Source: Paucibacter sp. KBW04
Lineage (GTDB): Bacteria; Pseudomonadota; Gammaproteobacteria; Burkholderiales; Burkholderiaceae_C
DNA length: 62,137 nucleotides
Direction of reading: 5' to 3'
NCBI RefSeq assembly: GCF_003852425.1
Contig: NZ_QAJN01000020.1
Coordinates: 1-62,137, forward strand
Shown one piece after another: positions 1-7,800 of the stretch. The notes under the pieces were generated by a model. That model searched no databases. It saw only the letters and a program-made list of their open reading frames with translations, and was not told the DNA's origin. Within the stretch, counting starts at the first letter, position 1; each line of letters opens with the position of its first letter. A program made the position numbers and the translations under genes.

Positions 1-69
1 CCCTTCGTATTCGCTCGAGCCGACTCGCGTCGGCAGGCCGCCGCTCGCGGCTCAGCTTCAACGTTAAAG
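1..69 (+). other. Integron attC site, right half (left edge outside window)
   Basis: The right part of an attC recombination site. An L'-like TTCAACG (57-63) runs into an R'-like GTTAAAG (63-69), preceded by GC-rich inverted repeats such as the hairpin around 19-34. This is the usual right-hand architecture of cassette attC sites (GTTRRRY core). The last base of the R' box deviates from Y. The left R'' box would lie upstream of the window, so the site cannot be fully verified. No integrase gene is present in the window. Confidence 0.6.
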
Positions 70-77
70 CGCAGTAA

Positions 78-278
78 ATGCCGACGTTCGAACAGTCCAT
101 CTACTTGATCGCGGCGCTCGTTACGGTCGCCAACTGCGCTGCTTGCGCCGCGGTTCTAAGGAGTGGCCTGTATACCCGCAGCCAAGTGATCTTGCCGTCG
201 GCTGCCATTTGGCTTGTTCCCATTTTTGGCGCGCTCCTTATCGCCCTAATCTTGCGCTCGTTAGACCACTCGAAATGA
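78..278 (+). CDS. Small two-helix membrane protein, integron cassette ORF
   Basis: A 66-residue protein starting 8 bases after the attC R' box, as is usual for cassette genes. It has two predicted membrane helices (about residues 7-27 and 40-60). The second carries a WLVPIFGALL stretch reminiscent of the short PLDc_N-type membrane segment, so an inner-membrane location is inferred. There is no catalytic motif. Its stop overlaps the next start (ATGA, 275-278), so the two ORFs are likely translated together. Function unknown; the small size and cassette setting leave room for doubt that it is expressed. Confidence 0.55.
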   Translation: MPTFEQSIYLIAALVTVANCAACAAVLRSGLYTRSQVILPSAAIWLVPIFGALLIALILRSLDHSK

Positions 279-718
279 AGCCGTCGTTCCATTTCACGTA
301 TGAGAGGGACTGGCGAGTTGCGCCCGTTGCGTTCTGGGTGCATGTGCCCGTTCCGGGAACGAGCGAAGCTTGCGATCCACCAGCGCCAGTTGCTATTCCT
401 CATCTCGGCTATCCAGTCCTCCGCGTGGAGTTCGAGGCACATGAGCTTCAGTTCAGCGCACTGGCGCAGCTAGATCATTTCATCGACGTGCTGTCGCGCA
501 AGCCGCTTCCCACTTCGCGGCAGCTGTCTTCGCGACATGGGCTCCCTGTCGGACCGAATGGCCATTGGTTGAGTCGCTTGCCTGCAGAGCTCAAGTCACC
601 CCGGAAGCGCGCACAACTAGTGCAAGTGCTCGGCGCCGTACGCCAGCAGGTTTCTGGCCCGTGGTCTAACCCGTTGCTGCAGCGGACTGCTTCGCAGTCC
701 GCTGAGCGCCGACATTAG
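275..718 (+). CDS. Hypothetical protein of an integron cassette, C-terminus encoded by attC
   Basis: 147 residues if started at the ATG that overlaps the previous stop; an in-frame upstream ATG at 143 would lie inside the preceding gene. I do not recognise the family. The protein is soluble-looking, with an aromatic- and proline-rich N-terminal half (HFTYERDW, WVHVPVPG) and no signal peptide. The last ~17 residues and the stop codon are encoded by the attC site at 664-720, a common situation for cassette genes. The tail NPLLQRTASQSAERRH is therefore recombination-site sequence rather than evolved protein. Confidence 0.6.
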   Translation: MKPSFHFTYERDWRVAPVAFWVHVPVPGTSEACDPPAPVAIPHLGYPVLRVEFEAHELQFSALAQLDHFIDVLSRKPLPTSRQLSSRHGLPVGPNGHWLSRLPAELKSPRKRAQLVQVLGAVRQQVSGPWSNPLLQRTASQSAERRH

Positions 719-720
719 GT
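664..720 (+). other. Integron attC site (57 bp)
   Basis: R'' box GTCTAAC (664-670) matches RYYYAAC. The right box ATTAGGT (714-720) matches GTTRRRY except for A in place of the first G. Between them lies an imperfect palindrome whose arms include AGCGGACTGC and GCAGTCCGCT (682-703), the hairpin expected for single-stranded attC. Length, boxes and palindrome fit the short attC class found in Xanthomonas-type and betaproteobacterial chromosomal integrons. The G-to-A change sits at the base next to the cleavage point and may lower recombination at this junction. Confidence 0.8.
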
Positions 721-728
721 TGCTGAAT

Positions 729-1343
729 ATGCTCAGCGACGTGCCCAGCCCCATCGACCTTCGTCTCATGCGCGATGCCCGCGAGTGGGAAAAAACGGCC
801 ATGTCCAAACGCCCGTGGCGAACCGAGTTCTTCGAGGCGTTCGCTTCGGAAATACTCTCCAGTGGCATCCGAGTTCGCCGCATTCTGGAGCTTGGCTCCG
901 GCCCCGGGTTTCTAGCCGAGCACCTGCTGGGCGCTCTTCCCGAAGTCGAGTACGTGGCACTGGACTTTTCTTTGGCAATGCACGAACTGGCGGCCAAGCG
1001 CCTCGGCCTCTTGGGCTCGAGCGTTCAGTTTGTCGAGCGCAGCTTCCGCGAGCCTGCTTGGTCAAATGGGCTTGGGCAATTCGGCTGCATTGTCACCAAT
1101 CAAGCAGTTCACGAGTTGCGCCACAAACGCTATGCCGCTGAACTCCATCAACAAGTCAGGTCCTTGCTCCTGCCGGGAGGCGCTTACCTCGTCTGCGACC
1201 ATTTCGCTGGCGAGGGTGGCATGAGCAACGACCAGTTGTACATGACTGTTGCCGAACAGGCCGCTGCCTTTGCAAGCGCCGGCTTCGCCAAGGTAGATCA
1301 AGTTCTTCTCAAGGGCGGCTTGGTGCTCCACCGGGCATGCTAA
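729..1343 (+). CDS. Class I SAM-dependent methyltransferase, probable terminal cassette gene
   Basis: 204 residues from the ATG at 729 (a TTG at 720 would sit in the attC box). Motif I is seen as ILELGSGPGF, the binding loop for S-adenosylmethionine, followed by motif-II-like VEYVALDFS and a post-motif CIVTNQAVHEL. This is the Rossmann methyltransferase fold; the substrate cannot be read from sequence. The gene starts directly after an attC site, as cassette genes do, but no attC follows its stop. It may therefore be the last, immobilised member of the array or flanking chromosomal DNA. Confidence 0.75.
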   Translation: MLSDVPSPIDLRLMRDAREWEKTAMSKRPWRTEFFEAFASEILSSGIRVRRILELGSGPGFLAEHLLGALPEVEYVALDFSLAMHELAAKRLGLLGSSVQFVERSFREPAWSNGLGQFGCIVTNQAVHELRHKRYAAELHQQVRSLLLPGGAYLVCDHFAGEGGMSNDQLYMTVAEQAAAFASAGFAKVDQVLLKGGLVLHRAC

Positions 1344-1354
1344 GGAGTAGGGCT

Positions 1355-1376
1355 AGGTCGCGCGCAGCCGCGACCT
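1355..1376 (+). terminator. Hairpin between convergent genes
   Basis: Perfect 8-bp arms (AGGTCGCG / CGCGACCT) around a 6-nt loop, between the convergent methyltransferase and acyltransferase genes. It lacks a clear T-run, so terminator function is tentative. Confidence 0.35.
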
Positions 1377-1413
1377 GACCGGTTTGAAAAATCAGCGCGT
1401 AGCCTTCCCCCAC

Positions 1414-2637
1414 TCAAATCTTTACGCCGACGGGCACCGCCTGCCGAGAGCTGCTCGAAGGCTTTTTCTCCACCCCCAGCGCCAAGGCCAGCGGCGCGGG
1501 CAGGCGGCGGGCCAGGGCATAGCCCAGGCCGCACAGAGCAAAGGTTAGAAGCACCAACAGCAAGCCCTCGGCCAAGGGTGGCAGCCCCCAAGGCTTGAGC
1601 GCCTGGCTGAGCACGACGATGAGGCTCTGGTGCAGGATGTAGACGCAGAACACGGCCGCGCTGAGGCGCTGGCGCAGGGGGCTGTCGAAGTTCAGCCATT
1701 GGCGCGCAAAGCCGCAGGCCGCCAGCAAGGCCCACCACTGCATGCCGCCCCACAGCAAACGCATCAAGAAGCGCAAAGCCTCGGGCGGTGGGCTGTCGGC
1801 AAAGGTCTTGAAATAAAGCATCAGCAGGCCCCAAGTGCCCAGGGCGGCGAGCAGGGCGGGCCAGCGCAGGCGGGCCATGTTCAGCCACTGGCCCTCGCCG
1901 GCGTGGGCCAGCATGATGCCCAGCAGAAACAGGCTCAGATACTGGGCATGGGCATACCAGTCCCAGACGAGGTTATGCGTCACTTCAAAACCTATCAGCG
2001 TGACGCGCGCTAGGGCCAGGGGCAGGGCGCCCAGCAGCATCAGGAAGAGCGGCGAGCCGCTGCGCTTGGCGATCGCTTGGCTGCCCCAGGCCAGGCTGCG
2101 CGGCGCCCAGCGTGTCAGCAGCAGGGCCAGACCCGTGTACGCCCAGAGGTAAGGCAGGAACCAGAGGTGGTTCCAGGTCGGCACGGTCAAGCAGCGGCGC
2201 CGCCCTTCCTCGATGGGGCAGAAGTCGGGCCGCGCGCTGAGGTAGTCGCGCATGAAGTCTGCGTAACTGCCCGTGTAATGCAGCTTCTCGATCACCTCGA
2301 AGTAAGACTGCGGCGGCACGATCACCAGCATGCCGAACAGCAGCGGCCACAGCAGGCGCAGGCTGCGGCGCCGAAAGAACGCGAATCCGCTGGGCTGGGC
2401 CTTGCCCGCCAGCGCGTGCGCCAGGGCCGCCCCCGAGATCAGGAACAAGAGGCCCATGCGCCAGGGCGAGCTGAGCATCATCAAGGGCTCGATGGCATCG
2501 CTGGCCGCTGGGCTTTTGACATGCCAGCCCCAGCTCACGTAGTACATGCCGACGTGATAGAACACCAGCAGGCCAAAGGCCAGGATGCGCAGCCAGTCGA
2601 GGAAGAAGAGGCGTGGGGTGTGGGTGTTAGGTTCCAT
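1414..2637 (-). CDS. Acyltransferase family 3 membrane protein (OafA/MdoC-like)
   Basis: 407 residues with about ten hydrophobic helices. The N-terminus RLFFLDWLRILAFGLLVFYH is the family signature, with an early Arg and a helix-1 His; similar integral membrane proteins O-acylate glycans such as glucans or O-antigen. PWRMGLLFLISGAALAH (residues 57-73) matches the second conserved stretch. The substrate is unknown. The ATG at 2637 is a natural start. RidA lies immediately upstream on the same strand, with a ~65-bp gap. Confidence 0.8.
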   Translation of the reverse strand: MEPNTHTPRLFFLDWLRILAFGLLVFYHVGMYYVSWGWHVKSPAASDAIEPLMMLSSPWRMGLLFLISGAALAHALAGKAQPSGFAFFRRRSLRLLWPLLFGMLVIVPPQSYFEVIEKLHYTGSYADFMRDYLSARPDFCPIEEGRRRCLTVPTWNHLWFLPYLWAYTGLALLLTRWAPRSLAWGSQAIAKRSGSPLFLMLLGALPLALARVTLIGFEVTHNLVWDWYAHAQYLSLFLLGIMLAHAGEGQWLNMARLRWPALLAALGTWGLLMLYFKTFADSPPPEALRFLMRLLWGGMQWWALLAACGFARQWLNFDSPLRQRLSAAVFCVYILHQSLIVVLSQALKPWGLPPLAEGLLLVLLTFALCGLGYALARRLPAPLALALGVEKKPSSSSRQAVPVGVKI

Positions 2638-2704
2638 GGCGCCAGCATCGCGCGCCGAATGCGCCTCGCCAAGCGATCTGGGGCGAGTTGGTTTTTCTAC
2701 GGGG

Positions 2705-3175
2705 TCAGTCGACGGCAGGCCTGAGCAAGACCGTGGCTTTGAGCGTCAGCGGCACGCCCTTGCGCAGCGAGGCCACGCCGATGACTGAGCGCGCATGCAC
2801 GCCGGCCTCGCCAAACACCGCCACCAGCAGATCGGAGGCGCCGTCCAGCACCTGGGCATGGTCCTCAAACTCGGGCGTGGTGTTGAGTGAGCCCTGCAGT
2901 TCGACGATCTGCTGCACCCGGTCCAGCGAGCCCAAGGCCTCTTGCATCGCCGCAATCAAGGCCAGGCAGGCGGAGCGCGCCAGGGCATAGCCCGCTTCGC
3001 TGCCGTAGTCCTGGCCCAAACGGCCTTTGGGCAATTGGCCGTCCACGGCCAGCGGCGCCTTGCCGGAGAGAAACAACAGCGGGCCCGCTTGCACGGCGGC
3101 AGCGTAATTGCCGGCCGGCGCGCCGCCGCTGGGGGGGTCCAGGCCCAGGGCCTGCAGTCTTTGTTCTGGTGTCAT
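2705..3175 (-). CDS. RidA family protein (YjgF/YER057c/UK114)
   Basis: 156 residues, the length of the longer RidA subgroup. LLFLSGKAPLAVDGQLPKG and the C-terminal VHARSVIGVASLRKGVPLTL match the barrel core. RidA proper deaminates reactive enamine/imine intermediates. This copy has VHARSVIGV where canonical RidA has a PAR(S/T) stretch, so the enamine-deaminase function of this subgroup is less certain. It lies 29 bp downstream of the LytTR regulator gene on the same strand and may be cotranscribed with it. Confidence 0.8.
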   Translation of the reverse strand: MTPEQRLQALGLDPPSGGAPAGNYAAAVQAGPLLFLSGKAPLAVDGQLPKGRLGQDYGSEAGYALARSACLALIAAMQEALGSLDRVQQIVELQGSLNTTPEFEDHAQVLDGASDLLVAVFGEAGVHARSVIGVASLRKGVPLTLKATVLLRPAVD

Positions 3176-3204
3176 GCTTGGGCCATGCCTTGGTGGAGCT
3201 TGGC

Positions 3205-3975
3205 CTATTTTGCTTCGGCTTGAAGAACGAGCTGATCCCGGTAGCCGCGCGAGACCCGCAGTTTGGCGCCGGAGCTCAGCGTTAGTTCGGCCTCGCCGCG
3301 CGCCAGGCTGGCGATGGCGCGGATATGCGCCGGGTTGACCGCGTGGCTGCGGTGCACCCGCACAAAGCCGGCCTGGCGCACGCTGGCGTGCGCCAAGAAA
3401 TCGGCCAGGGTGTGGCGGTCCAGATGCTGAGCCGGCGGGGCGTGCAGTTCGATGTAGTTATCGGCCGCGGCCACCCATTCCACCTCGGCCAGGGCCAGCT
3501 TCATCAAGCCGCCACCGCGCTGCGGCACCAACCAATGGCCGAGCACCGGCTGCAACTGCTGCAGGGCGCTGAGCAGGGCGATGCGGGGGCGCTCGGACTC
3601 GGCCTTCATCTCCTTCACGTGCATGCGCTGGCGCAGCCGCTCCAAGGTCTGGGCCAGGCGCTCGGCGCTGAAGGGCTTGAGCAGATAGTCCAGGGCGTTC
3701 AACTCGAAGGCGCGCAAAGCGTGTTCCTCGAAGGCGGTGCAGAAGGCGCAGTGAGTGCCGGTGGGCAGGGCCAGGGCCAGCTCCAGGCCGCTCATGCCGG
3801 GCATTTGGATGTCCAGCAAGACGAGATCGGGCTGCAGGGCTTGCGCCAAACGCAAGGCCTCTGTCGCGTCACCGGCCTCGCCCACCACCTGCACCTCGGG
3901 TGCATGCGCCAGCAGCAGGCGCTGCAGCTTGGCGCGGGCGGGCGGTTCGTCGTCGACGATCAAGACTTTCATCAT
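3205..3975 (-). CDS. LytTR-family response regulator
   Basis: 256 residues. The N-terminal receiver has the acidic pair in VLIVDDEPPAR and the phospho-acceptor Asp in LVLLDIQMPGMSG. The C-terminal LytTR DNA-binding domain includes VEWVAAADNYIELH and FVRVHRSHAVNPAHI. It acts as the cytoplasmic partner of the kinase encoded immediately upstream: the kinase stop and this start overlap as ATGA (3972-3975). The family resembles AlgR/LytR, AgrA-like regulators of surface and autolysis functions; the target genes are not evident. Confidence 0.9.
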   Translation of the reverse strand: MMKVLIVDDEPPARAKLQRLLLAHAPEVQVVGEAGDATEALRLAQALQPDLVLLDIQMPGMSGLELALALPTGTHCAFCTAFEEHALRAFELNALDYLLKPFSAERLAQTLERLRQRMHVKEMKAESERPRIALLSALQQLQPVLGHWLVPQRGGGLMKLALAEVEWVAAADNYIELHAPPAQHLDRHTLADFLAHASVRQAGFVRVHRSHAVNPAHIRAIASLARGEAELTLSSGAKLRVSRGYRDQLVLQAEAK

Positions 3976-5072
3976 GGGCTTGGGGGGCTTAACTCAGCGG
4001 GCAGGGTCAGCCTCAGCCGGCTGCCGCCGCCCAGCGCCTCCAGGCTCACCTGGGCACGATGGCCGTAGCAGGCGCGCAGGCGTTCGCGGGTATTGGCCAG
4101 GCCAATCGAACCGGCACGCGCATCCCGGCTGGGGGCGACGCCGCTGTTGTCTACCGTGATCTGCAGCAGCCCTTCTGCCAGCTCAGCCTGCAGCTTCAGT
4201 CGCACCGGGCCGCTGTGTTGGGCCACATCGTGGGTGATGGCGTTCTCGATCGGCGCGATCAAGAGCAGGCTGGGCAGCAGCGCGGCCTGCGCCGCCTCGC
4301 TGGCCTCCAGCTGGATCTGCAAGCGCTCGCCAAAGCGCGCCTGCATCAGGGCCAGATAGGGCTGGACCAGGCGCAACTCCTGCGCCAGGGTGTGACGTTC
4401 GCTGTGCTGGGCGTTCAAGGCCTGGCGCAAAAGAGTGGCTAACTCGCAGAGCAGATGGTCGGCGCGCGCCACATCCTCATACATCACCGAGGAGATCAGG
4501 TTCAGGGTGTTGAAGAGAAAGTGCGGCTGGATCTGATCGCTCAGGCGCTGCAGCTTCGCTTCGGCCAGCTCGCTGCGCAAGCGCTCCATTTCATGGCGAC
4601 GGCGTTGATCGGCATTGGCCAGGCGCAGGCCTTCGCAGATGAAGACGAAGAGCAGATAGCTGATGCTGTCCTTGGCGCCCTCGTAGGCAAACATGGTGGG
4701 TAGGGGGTCGTGCGAGTAGGGCAGGCCCATCGAGGCGTAGACGCTGGCGCGAATCATGAGCAGGCCGGCGACATGAACCAGCACAAAGACGGCCCAGCCC
4801 AGCAAATGCGGCGGCAGCAGAGCCCAGCCGCTCAAGCCGCGCTCGCGCAGCCAGGCGTGCCAGCGATAGAGCGCGATGGCTTCCAGGCCGATGATGAAGA
4901 CGCTGCTCAACTCCCACAAAAACGGCTCCCAGGGATGGGGCCCACCGCGCATCTGGTAATGCTGGAACTCGGCCAGGCTCAGCAGCAGGCCCACGCCCAG
5001 CACCAGGGCGGCGTAAGCCCACCAGAGCAGGTGGCGCTGGGGCGAAGCGAGGTCTGGACGGGTTGCGCTCAT
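3972..5072 (-). CDS. LytS/YpdA-type sensor histidine kinase
   Basis: 366 residues from the ATG at 5072 (MSATRPDLAS). A longer in-frame extension to 5153 is GC-rich and overlaps the divergent hydrolase's leader, so I prefer the shorter start. Four or more hydrophobic helices come first, then the His_kinase signature QIQPHFLFNTLNLI, then an ATPase region with PSLLLIAPIENAITHDV as N-box and a G-rich C-terminus (GSIGLANTRERL). It autophosphorylates on His and passes phosphate to the adjacent LytTR regulator. The stimulus is unknown; no extracellular sensor domain is obvious. Confidence 0.88.
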   Translation of the reverse strand: MSATRPDLASPQRHLLWWAYAALVLGVGLLLSLAEFQHYQMRGGPHPWEPFLWELSSVFIIGLEAIALYRWHAWLRERGLSGWALLPPHLLGWAVFVLVHVAGLLMIRASVYASMGLPYSHDPLPTMFAYEGAKDSISYLLFVFICEGLRLANADQRRRHEMERLRSELAEAKLQRLSDQIQPHFLFNTLNLISSVMYEDVARADHLLCELATLLRQALNAQHSERHTLAQELRLVQPYLALMQARFGERLQIQLEASEAAQAALLPSLLLIAPIENAITHDVAQHSGPVRLKLQAELAEGLLQITVDNSGVAPSRDARAGSIGLANTRERLRACYGHRAQVSLEALGGGSRLRLTLPAELSPPSP

Positions 5073-5295
5073 GGCCCTCACGCTATCACGCGGCCGCCCC
5101 GGGCGAAGAGGGGGAAAGCCATCTCGCCCCGGCGCAAGCGCGGCTCGCCCCAAGACTCTGGCGCGCAGCGGCGGCCCTGTTCGCCGCGCCTGCTGGCGAT
5201 TCGTCGGCTGGGCTGTTGATACGTCGCCCGCGCCGAACCCAGTCGGGCCAGAGGGCGGAGACTGGCCTCAGTTCAACACAGACCGGAGCCTTCGC

Positions 5296-6234
5296 ATGTT
5301 TTCCAAGCCCTCAACCTCCCTCGCTCGCCTGCTGGCGCCCGCAAGTCTGGCGCTGGCCGCCGCCCTGGCGCTGCAAGCACCCGCTCAGGCCGCCGCCGAG
5401 CCTGGCCAGATAGGCCTGAGCGTGCGCGGCAGCGGCATGCCTGTCCTGATGATTCCCGGCCTCAGCAGCTCGGCCCAGGTCTGGGACGAAACCTGCGCGG
5501 CCCTGCAGCCGCAAGTGCAATGTCTGATCGCCCAGCTGCCGGGCTTTGCCGGTGCGCCCGCCGGGCAGCAGCAGCAAGCGCAGTTTCTGGAAGCCATGCG
5601 TGATCAGCTGCAGGCGCTGATCAAGGCCCAAGCACCCAAGCGGGTGACGGTGATGGGCCACAGCCTGGGCGGCGCGCTGGCGCTGATGTTGGCGGCGCAG
5701 GCCGATGCCGCGCAAATCGAACGTTTGATCATCGTCGACAGCCTGCCCTTCTTGCCTGCCATCCAGAACCCCAATGCCACGGTCGAGAGCGTGCGTCCGC
5801 AGATGGCGGCCATGCGGGATGCCATGTCCAAGGGCAAACCGCAGGCGGCCCAGCTCAAGCCCATGATGGCCAGCATGAGCAAGAGCCCGGCGCGGGTGGA
5901 GCAACTGGTGCAGTGGGGCCTGGACTCCGACCCCGCCACTGTGGCCCAGGCCATGTATGAGTTGTGGACTACCGATCTGCGCCCGCTGCTGCCCAAGATC
6001 AAGGTGCCGACCTTGGTGTTCGGCGCCTGGGCCGCTTACGCACCCATGGGCTCCAGCCAGGAGATCGTCACCCGTCTGTATCAGGGCCAGTACGCGGCCT
6101 TGGAGGGCGTGCAGATCAAGGTCAGCCAGGCGGGCTATCACTTCCTGATGTGGGACGACCCGGCCCTGGTGCAGCAATCCACCCGCGAGTTCATGGGGCT
6201 AGCCCGGATGCTTCACGAGGTCGGCCCCAACTGA
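5296..6234 (+). CDS. Secreted alpha/beta hydrolase
   Basis: 312 residues from the ATG at 5296; the reading frame is open further upstream but that stretch overlaps the divergent kinase gene. The N-terminus (MFSKPSTSLARLL..., ending PAQAAA) is a Sec signal peptide, so the enzyme is periplasmic or secreted. Nucleophile elbow GHSLGG, oxyanion region MIPGLSSSAQVW and a late His (QAGYHFLMWDDP) complete a plausible Ser-Asp-His triad. Substrate unknown. Confidence 0.8.
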   Translation: MFSKPSTSLARLLAPASLALAAALALQAPAQAAAEPGQIGLSVRGSGMPVLMIPGLSSSAQVWDETCAALQPQVQCLIAQLPGFAGAPAGQQQQAQFLEAMRDQLQALIKAQAPKRVTVMGHSLGGALALMLAAQADAAQIERLIIVDSLPFLPAIQNPNATVESVRPQMAAMRDAMSKGKPQAAQLKPMMASMSKSPARVEQLVQWGLDSDPATVAQAMYELWTTDLRPLLPKIKVPTLVFGAWAAYAPMGSSQEIVTRLYQGQYAALEGVQIKVSQAGYHFLMWDDPALVQQSTREFMGLARMLHEVGPN

Positions 6235-6349
6235 CCTACAACATTGATGCCTGTTGAGTTCTCTGCGCTCAACTCGAATTTCAATTTGGATACAGGGGCC
6301 TACGCGGGTTTGCGCGGCGCAGGGCTTGCTGGCTGTCCCTCAACTCCTC

Positions 6350-6371
6350 GCCAATGCCAATCGGCATTGGC
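6350..6371. repeat. Perfect 9-bp inverted repeat between convergent genes
   Basis: GCCAATGCC-AATC-GGCATTGGC lies between the convergent hydrolase and CoA-transferase genes. There is no poly-T tract, so it may be a factor-assisted terminator or a neutral stem. The rest of the ~190-bp gap shows nothing else. Confidence 0.4.
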
Positions 6372-6426
6372 TGCGGCCGTCTCGGGCCACCCCGCCGCGC
6401 CCTGCACCACGCAATTCCCGCGTCCC

Positions 6427-7659
6427 TCATGAAGCATCCGGGCTTGGCGGCGCCGCGTCCTGCCCAACAACGCCCTCGGCCAGCAGCACGGCAATCTCGG
6501 CCTCGCCATAGCCCAGCTCTTGCAACAAGGCCTGGCTGTGCTCGCCCAGGCGCGGCGGGTCCAGGCGCAGGGGCAGGCGGGCACCGTCGAGGGTGAGCGG
6601 TAGCAGGGGCACGCGGGTGCTGCGGCCATCGGGCAGTGTCATGGGGGCGAGGCCGCCGGTGGCCAGCAGATGGGGGTCTTCCATTAGCTGCTCGGGCCGG
6701 GTGATGGGGGCAAAGGGCAGGCCCTGGGCCTCGAAGATGGCCGTCACCTCGGCCAGCGGCCGCTGGCCCAGACGCTCGCGCAGGGTGGGGATCAGCCAGT
6801 CGCGCGCCAACACCCGCTGCTGATTGTTGGCAATGCGCGCATCCGCCGCCAAGTCTTGGAAATCAAAGGCCTGGCAAAACAGCTGCCACTGGGTGTCGCT
6901 GACCACGGCGAGGAAGACTTGTTCATCCTTGGCCAGCTTGAACACATCGTAGATGCCCCAGGGCGAGATGCGGTTAGGCATGGGCGCAGCGGGCTGGCCG
7001 GTGATGGCGAACTGCATCATGTGCTGGGCCACCAGAAAGATATTGTTCTCGAACAGCGCCGACTGCACCTGCTGGCCACGGCCCGTGCTGTGGCGCTGCT
7101 GCAGGGCGGCCAGCACGCCGATGGCGCCGAACATGCCGCCCATGATGTCGTTGACGCTGCTGCCCGCGCGCAGCGGGTCGCCGGGCCGGCCCGTCATGTA
7201 CGCCAGCCCGCCCATCATCTGCACCACCTCGTCCAGGGCCGTGCGGTGTTCGTAAGGGCCGGGCAGAAAGCCTTTGTGCGAGACGTAGATCAGGCGCGGG
7301 TTGAGCGCGCTCAAGGCCTCATAGCCCAGGCCTAGCGCCTCCATGCTGCCGCTCTTGAAGTTCTCGCTGAACACATCGGCGCCGGCCAAGAGCTTGAGCG
7401 CAATCTCCAGGCCGCGCGGGTCCTTGACGTTCAGGGCCAAGCTCTTCTTATTGCGATTGAACAAAGGGTAAAAGCCCGTGCCCGCGCCCAGCAGGCGGCG
7501 GGTGTTGTCGCCGCCCAAGGGTTCGATCTTGATCACCTCGGCGCCCAGATCGGCCAACACCATGCCGCAGGTGGGGCCCATGACCATGTGCGTGAACTCG
7601 ATCACGCGCAGACCCGCCAGGGGCAGGGCTTGGGAAGAACAAGAGGAGTTTTCAGTCAT
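6427..7659 (-). CDS. CaiB/BaiF family (class III) CoA-transferase
   Basis: 410 residues from ATG 7659; the frame is open further upstream but without conservation. The conserved N-terminal LAGLRVIEFTHMVMGPTCG, DLGAEVIKIEP and NRNKKSLALNVKDPRG are typical, and the catalytic Asp is likely the one in RTALDEVVQMMGG. Such enzymes move CoA between carboxylic acids. The acid substrates are unknown. It is divergent from the orphan kinase at 7801, so the pair shares a 140-bp promoter region. Confidence 0.85.
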   Translation of the reverse strand: MTENSSCSSQALPLAGLRVIEFTHMVMGPTCGMVLADLGAEVIKIEPLGGDNTRRLLGAGTGFYPLFNRNKKSLALNVKDPRGLEIALKLLAGADVFSENFKSGSMEALGLGYEALSALNPRLIYVSHKGFLPGPYEHRTALDEVVQMMGGLAYMTGRPGDPLRAGSSVNDIMGGMFGAIGVLAALQQRHSTGRGQQVQSALFENNIFLVAQHMMQFAITGQPAAPMPNRISPWGIYDVFKLAKDEQVFLAVVSDTQWQLFCQAFDFQDLAADARIANNQQRVLARDWLIPTLRERLGQRPLAEVTAIFEAQGLPFAPITRPEQLMEDPHLLATGGLAPMTLPDGRSTRVPLLPLTLDGARLPLRLDPPRLGEHSQALLQELGYGEAEIAVLLAEGVVGQDAAPPSPDAS

Positions 7660-7800
7660 ATCTAAGTCAGCTGAGGCAGAGATGCTCGATACAGTATGTC
7701 GTAGCAGCCGAAGCGGGGTTGATGACCGATGTAAATGCGCAAGGTCTGCCTTCGTCTTCGCCGCGCCGATGCCGGACAAAGAAAGCAGGAATCCTGATTC

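Noticed and set aside
260-266. GTTAGAC as an additional complete attC
   Set aside because: The box fits GTTRRRY, but the only R''-like box is 9 bp before it and there is no palindrome. Kept only as a low-confidence idea of a collapsed site.
4059-4442. Plus-strand ORFs opposite the LytS kinase and similar long frames opposite most genes
   Set aside because: Shadow frames; the minus-strand gene has full domain evidence.
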